Part shown: positions 62,384-64,000 of the stretch, one piece after another
How the letters are laid out: the number at the start of each line of letters is the position of its first letter
Numbering within the stretch: the stretch's first letter is position 1
DNA from: Ensifer adhaerens
Lineage (GTDB): Bacteria; Pseudomonadota; Alphaproteobacteria; Rhizobiales; Rhizobiaceae
Length of the DNA stretch: 64,000 nt
Reading direction: 5' to 3'
Assembly (NCBI RefSeq): GCF_028993555.1
Contig: NZ_CP118611.1
Coordinates: forward strand, 2,441,501 to 2,505,500
Translations under genes and position numbers: made by a program
The notes under the pieces: generated by a model
The model's input: only the letters and a program-made list of their open reading frames with translations
Told to the model about the DNA's origin: nothing
Databases searched by the model: none

Positions 62384-63187
62384 CTATTCGAAGAAGCAAC
62401 TGATGGTGCCGGACGGGCCGAAATCGGCGACGATGGTGTCGCCGTGGCGGGCCTCGACCGGGCGGATGAAGGAACCGGCAAGCACGATTTGGCCGGCTTC
62501 GATGCGGTCTCCATAGAGCGCAAGCCGATTGGCGAGCCAGGCGATGCCGCGGGCCGGGTGGTTAAGCACGCCGGCGCCGAGCCCCGTCTCCTCCACCTCG
62601 GCGTTGCGTGAGACGATCGCACCCATCCAGCGCATGTCGATTGCATCGGGCCGCATCTGGCGGCCGCCGAGAACGATGCCGGCATTGGCGGCATTGTCGG
62701 AGATGGTGTCGACGATGGTGCGCGCCTTCTTCGTTTCCGGATCGACCCGGAGGATGCGGGTGTCAAGAATTTCGAGCGCCGGGGTCACGTAGTCAGTGGC
62801 GTTCAGCACGTCGAAAACGGTGACGTTGGGACCGACGAGCGGCGCCTTCATCACGAAGGCGATCTCGGCCTCGATGCGCGGCTGAATGAAGCGGTTGCCG
62901 GGGATGCGGGCGCCGTCTTCGAACAACATGTCATCGAACAGCACGCCGGAATCGGGAATGTCGATGTTGAGCGCATATTGCATCGCCTTGGAGGTGAGGC
63001 CGATCTTCCAGCCGATTACCCGACGCCCCCGGGTAATCTTCTGTTTCACCCAGGCGGCTTGCACCGCATAGGCGTCGTCCATGGTCATCTCGGGGTGCTT
63101 GAGCGAGAGCAGGCCGGTCTGGACACGCTCGCGTTCGGCGGTATCGAGGGCGGCCGCTGCCGCTTCGATCTGGGATTTATCGAGCAT
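62384..63187 (-). CDS. hpaH: 2-oxo-hept-3-ene-1,7-dioate hydratase (HpaH-like)
   Basis: A 267-residue protein of the hydratase/decarboxylase family. It has [50 protein letters not shown] with the metal glutamates and [17 protein letters not shown]. This is the reaction before HpaI in the homoprotocatechuate meta-cleavage route, and the next gene encodes that aldolase. The stop precedes the aldolase start by 8 bp. Confidence 0.92.
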   Translation of the reverse strand: MLDKSQIEAAAAALDTAERERVQTGLLSLKHPEMTMDDAYAVQAAWVKQKITRGRRVIGWKIGLTSKAMQYALNIDIPDSGVLFDDMLFEDGARIPGNRFIQPRIEAEIAFVMKAPLVGPNVTVFDVLNATDYVTPALEILDTRILRVDPETKKARTIVDTISDNAANAGIVLGGRQMRPDAIDMRWMGAIVSRNAEVEETGLGAGVLNHPARGIAWLANRLALYGDRIEAGQIVLAGSFIRPVEARHGDTIVADFGPSGTISCFFE

Positions 63188-63190
63188 GGG

Positions 63191-64000
63191 TCAGGCCTCG
63201 TCCGCAATCGGGTTGATGAGCGTGCCGATGCCTTCGGCCTGGACCTCGACCATGTCGCCGGGCTTCAGCCAGATCGGCGGATCGAAACGGGCGCCCGCGC
63301 CGGTCGGCGTACCGGTGACGATGACGTCGCCGGGAACCAATGTGGTGAATGTCGAGACGTAGTTGATGATCTTGCGGAAGGAGAAAATCATCCGGCTGGT
63401 TCGGTCCTGCTGCCGCACTTCTCCGTTCACACGTGTTTCGAGCCTGATATCGGCGAGTTGGGCCTCGTCAGTGAAGGGTACGAGCCAAGGGCCGATCGAA
63501 CCGGTGCGGTCGAAGTTCTTGCCCTGGGTGACGTTGAACTTGGCGTGGCGCACCCAGTCGCGGATCGTGCCTTCGTTGCAGAGTGAAAGCGCGGCAATAT
63601 GGTCGAGAGCGCTCGCCTCGGGAATGCGGCGGCCGCCCTTGCCGATGACGATGACGATCTCGCCTTCGTAATCAAGCTGCGGGCTTTCAGGCGGGCGGAT
63701 CAGCGGCTGTCCGTGGCCGGTAAACGAGCGCGGAAAACGGATGAACAGCGACGGGTTGGAAGGGGCTGCCTGACCGTCCTTGTACTCTTCGTTTCTGTCG
63801 GGGAAATTGACGCCGACGCAGATGATTTTTTCCGGCGCCGGCACCGGGATCTCATAGCGGATGTCATCAAGCGATATGTCGGGCGCCGTTCCCGCCACCT
63901 CGTCCGCAAGCCGCGCAAGGGCATTTGCCTCGATCACTTCGCGCAACGTCGGAAAGGTCGATCCGTGCCGCCTCGACAAGTCGACGATACCGTTGCCGGA
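63191..64000 (-). CDS. Fumarylacetoacetate hydrolase family protein, N-terminus cut by window edge
   Basis: At least 270 residues run to the right edge without a start; the in-frame upstream codons read SGNGIVDLSRRHGS, a normal family N-terminus, so the gene continues beyond 64000. The core has ICVGVNFPDRNEEY, LDYEGEIVIVIGKGGRRI with metal glutamates, FNVTQGKNFDRTGSIGPWLVP and IVTGTPTGAGARFDPP. Family members cleave or isomerise keto-diacids; with hpaH and hpaI downstream an isomerase/decarboxylase role in homoprotocatechuate breakdown is possible. Three genes in tandem 3-8 bp apart form an operon. Confidence 0.92.
   Translation of the reverse strand, partial: SGNGIVDLSRRHGSTFPTLREVIEANALARLADEVAGTAPDISLDDIRYEIPVPAPEKIICVGVNFPDRNEEYKDGQAAPSNPSLFIRFPRSFTGHGQPLIRPPESPQLDYEGEIVIVIGKGGRRIPEASALDHIAALSLCNEGTIRDWVRHAKFNVTQGKNFDRTGSIGPWLVPFTDEAQLADIRLETRVNGEVRQQDRTSRMIFSFRKIINYVSTFTTLVPGDVIVTGTPTGAGARFDPPIWLKPGDMVEVQAEGIGTLINPIADEA

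Noticed and set aside
1-64000. tRNA, rRNA, insertion sequences or prophage genes
   Set aside because: No cloverleaf-like tRNA, rRNA segment, transposase motif or terminal inverted repeat pair was recognised by eye; a tRNA or IS search program would be needed to exclude small remnants.

Overview
The window looks like part of a secondary replicon (megaplasmid or chromid) of a Rhizobiaceae alphaproteobacterium, most likely Ensifer/Sinorhizobium or a close relative. The GC content is high. A complete repABC replication/partition cassette sits at 42.2-45.9 kb on the minus strand, with its antisense RNA between repB and repC and seven palindromes that fit the repABC parS pattern. Gene types favoured by rhizobia surround it: a BA14K protein, an IalB protein, a DUF6074 protein, several class III nucleotide cyclases, an HWE histidine kinase, tripartite tricarboxylate transport and many ABC transporters. 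The genus is inferred from style and gene content, not from a database match.

Left arm (1-40 kb). An MFS transporter is cut by the left edge. An RpiR regulator heads an AfuABC/PhnSTU-like ABC transporter, a histidine phosphatase and a Na/Pi-cotransporter homologue; together these suggest uptake of a phosphate ester, dephosphorylation and disposal of phosphate. Then come a Tyr/Gly-rich BA14K protein, a YcaC-like cysteine hydrolase, an EmrAB-like efflux pair with a MaoC dehydratase, a TauE/SafE permease and an HWE kinase. An autotransporter overlapping an IalB gene is divergent from a LytS/LytTR two-component pair, with a phased operator-like array between them. Next are LysR/GST/flavoprotein-ferredoxin fusion, a cyclase, DUF6074, an ABC exporter, a D-aminopeptidase, a pseudouridine synthase, a cyclase-TolB-TPR protein, a tctCBA operon and a small CxxC protein beside a Crp/Fnr regulator.

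Replication region (39.7-47.3 kb). A DUF1612-type protein, repC, ctRNA, repB and repA are followed by a HutC-like GntR regulator. Five copies of one parS-like palindrome spread from 35.98 to 46.41 kb, reaching into the tct operon, and two copies of a second palindrome flank the GntR gene.

Right arm (47.3-64 kb). A third class III cyclase and an OmpR-type two-component system are followed by a lipoprotein, a small hypothetical protein and a membrane-attached alpha/beta-hydrolase-like protein. A polyol/sugar ABC operon contains a zinc alcohol (xylitol/sorbitol-type) dehydrogenase and lies next to an AraC regulator and peptidase T. The window ends in a catabolic cluster (HpaI aldolase, HpaH hydratase, FAH-family protein cut by the right edge) that belongs to homoprotocatechuate-type lower meta-cleavage pathways.
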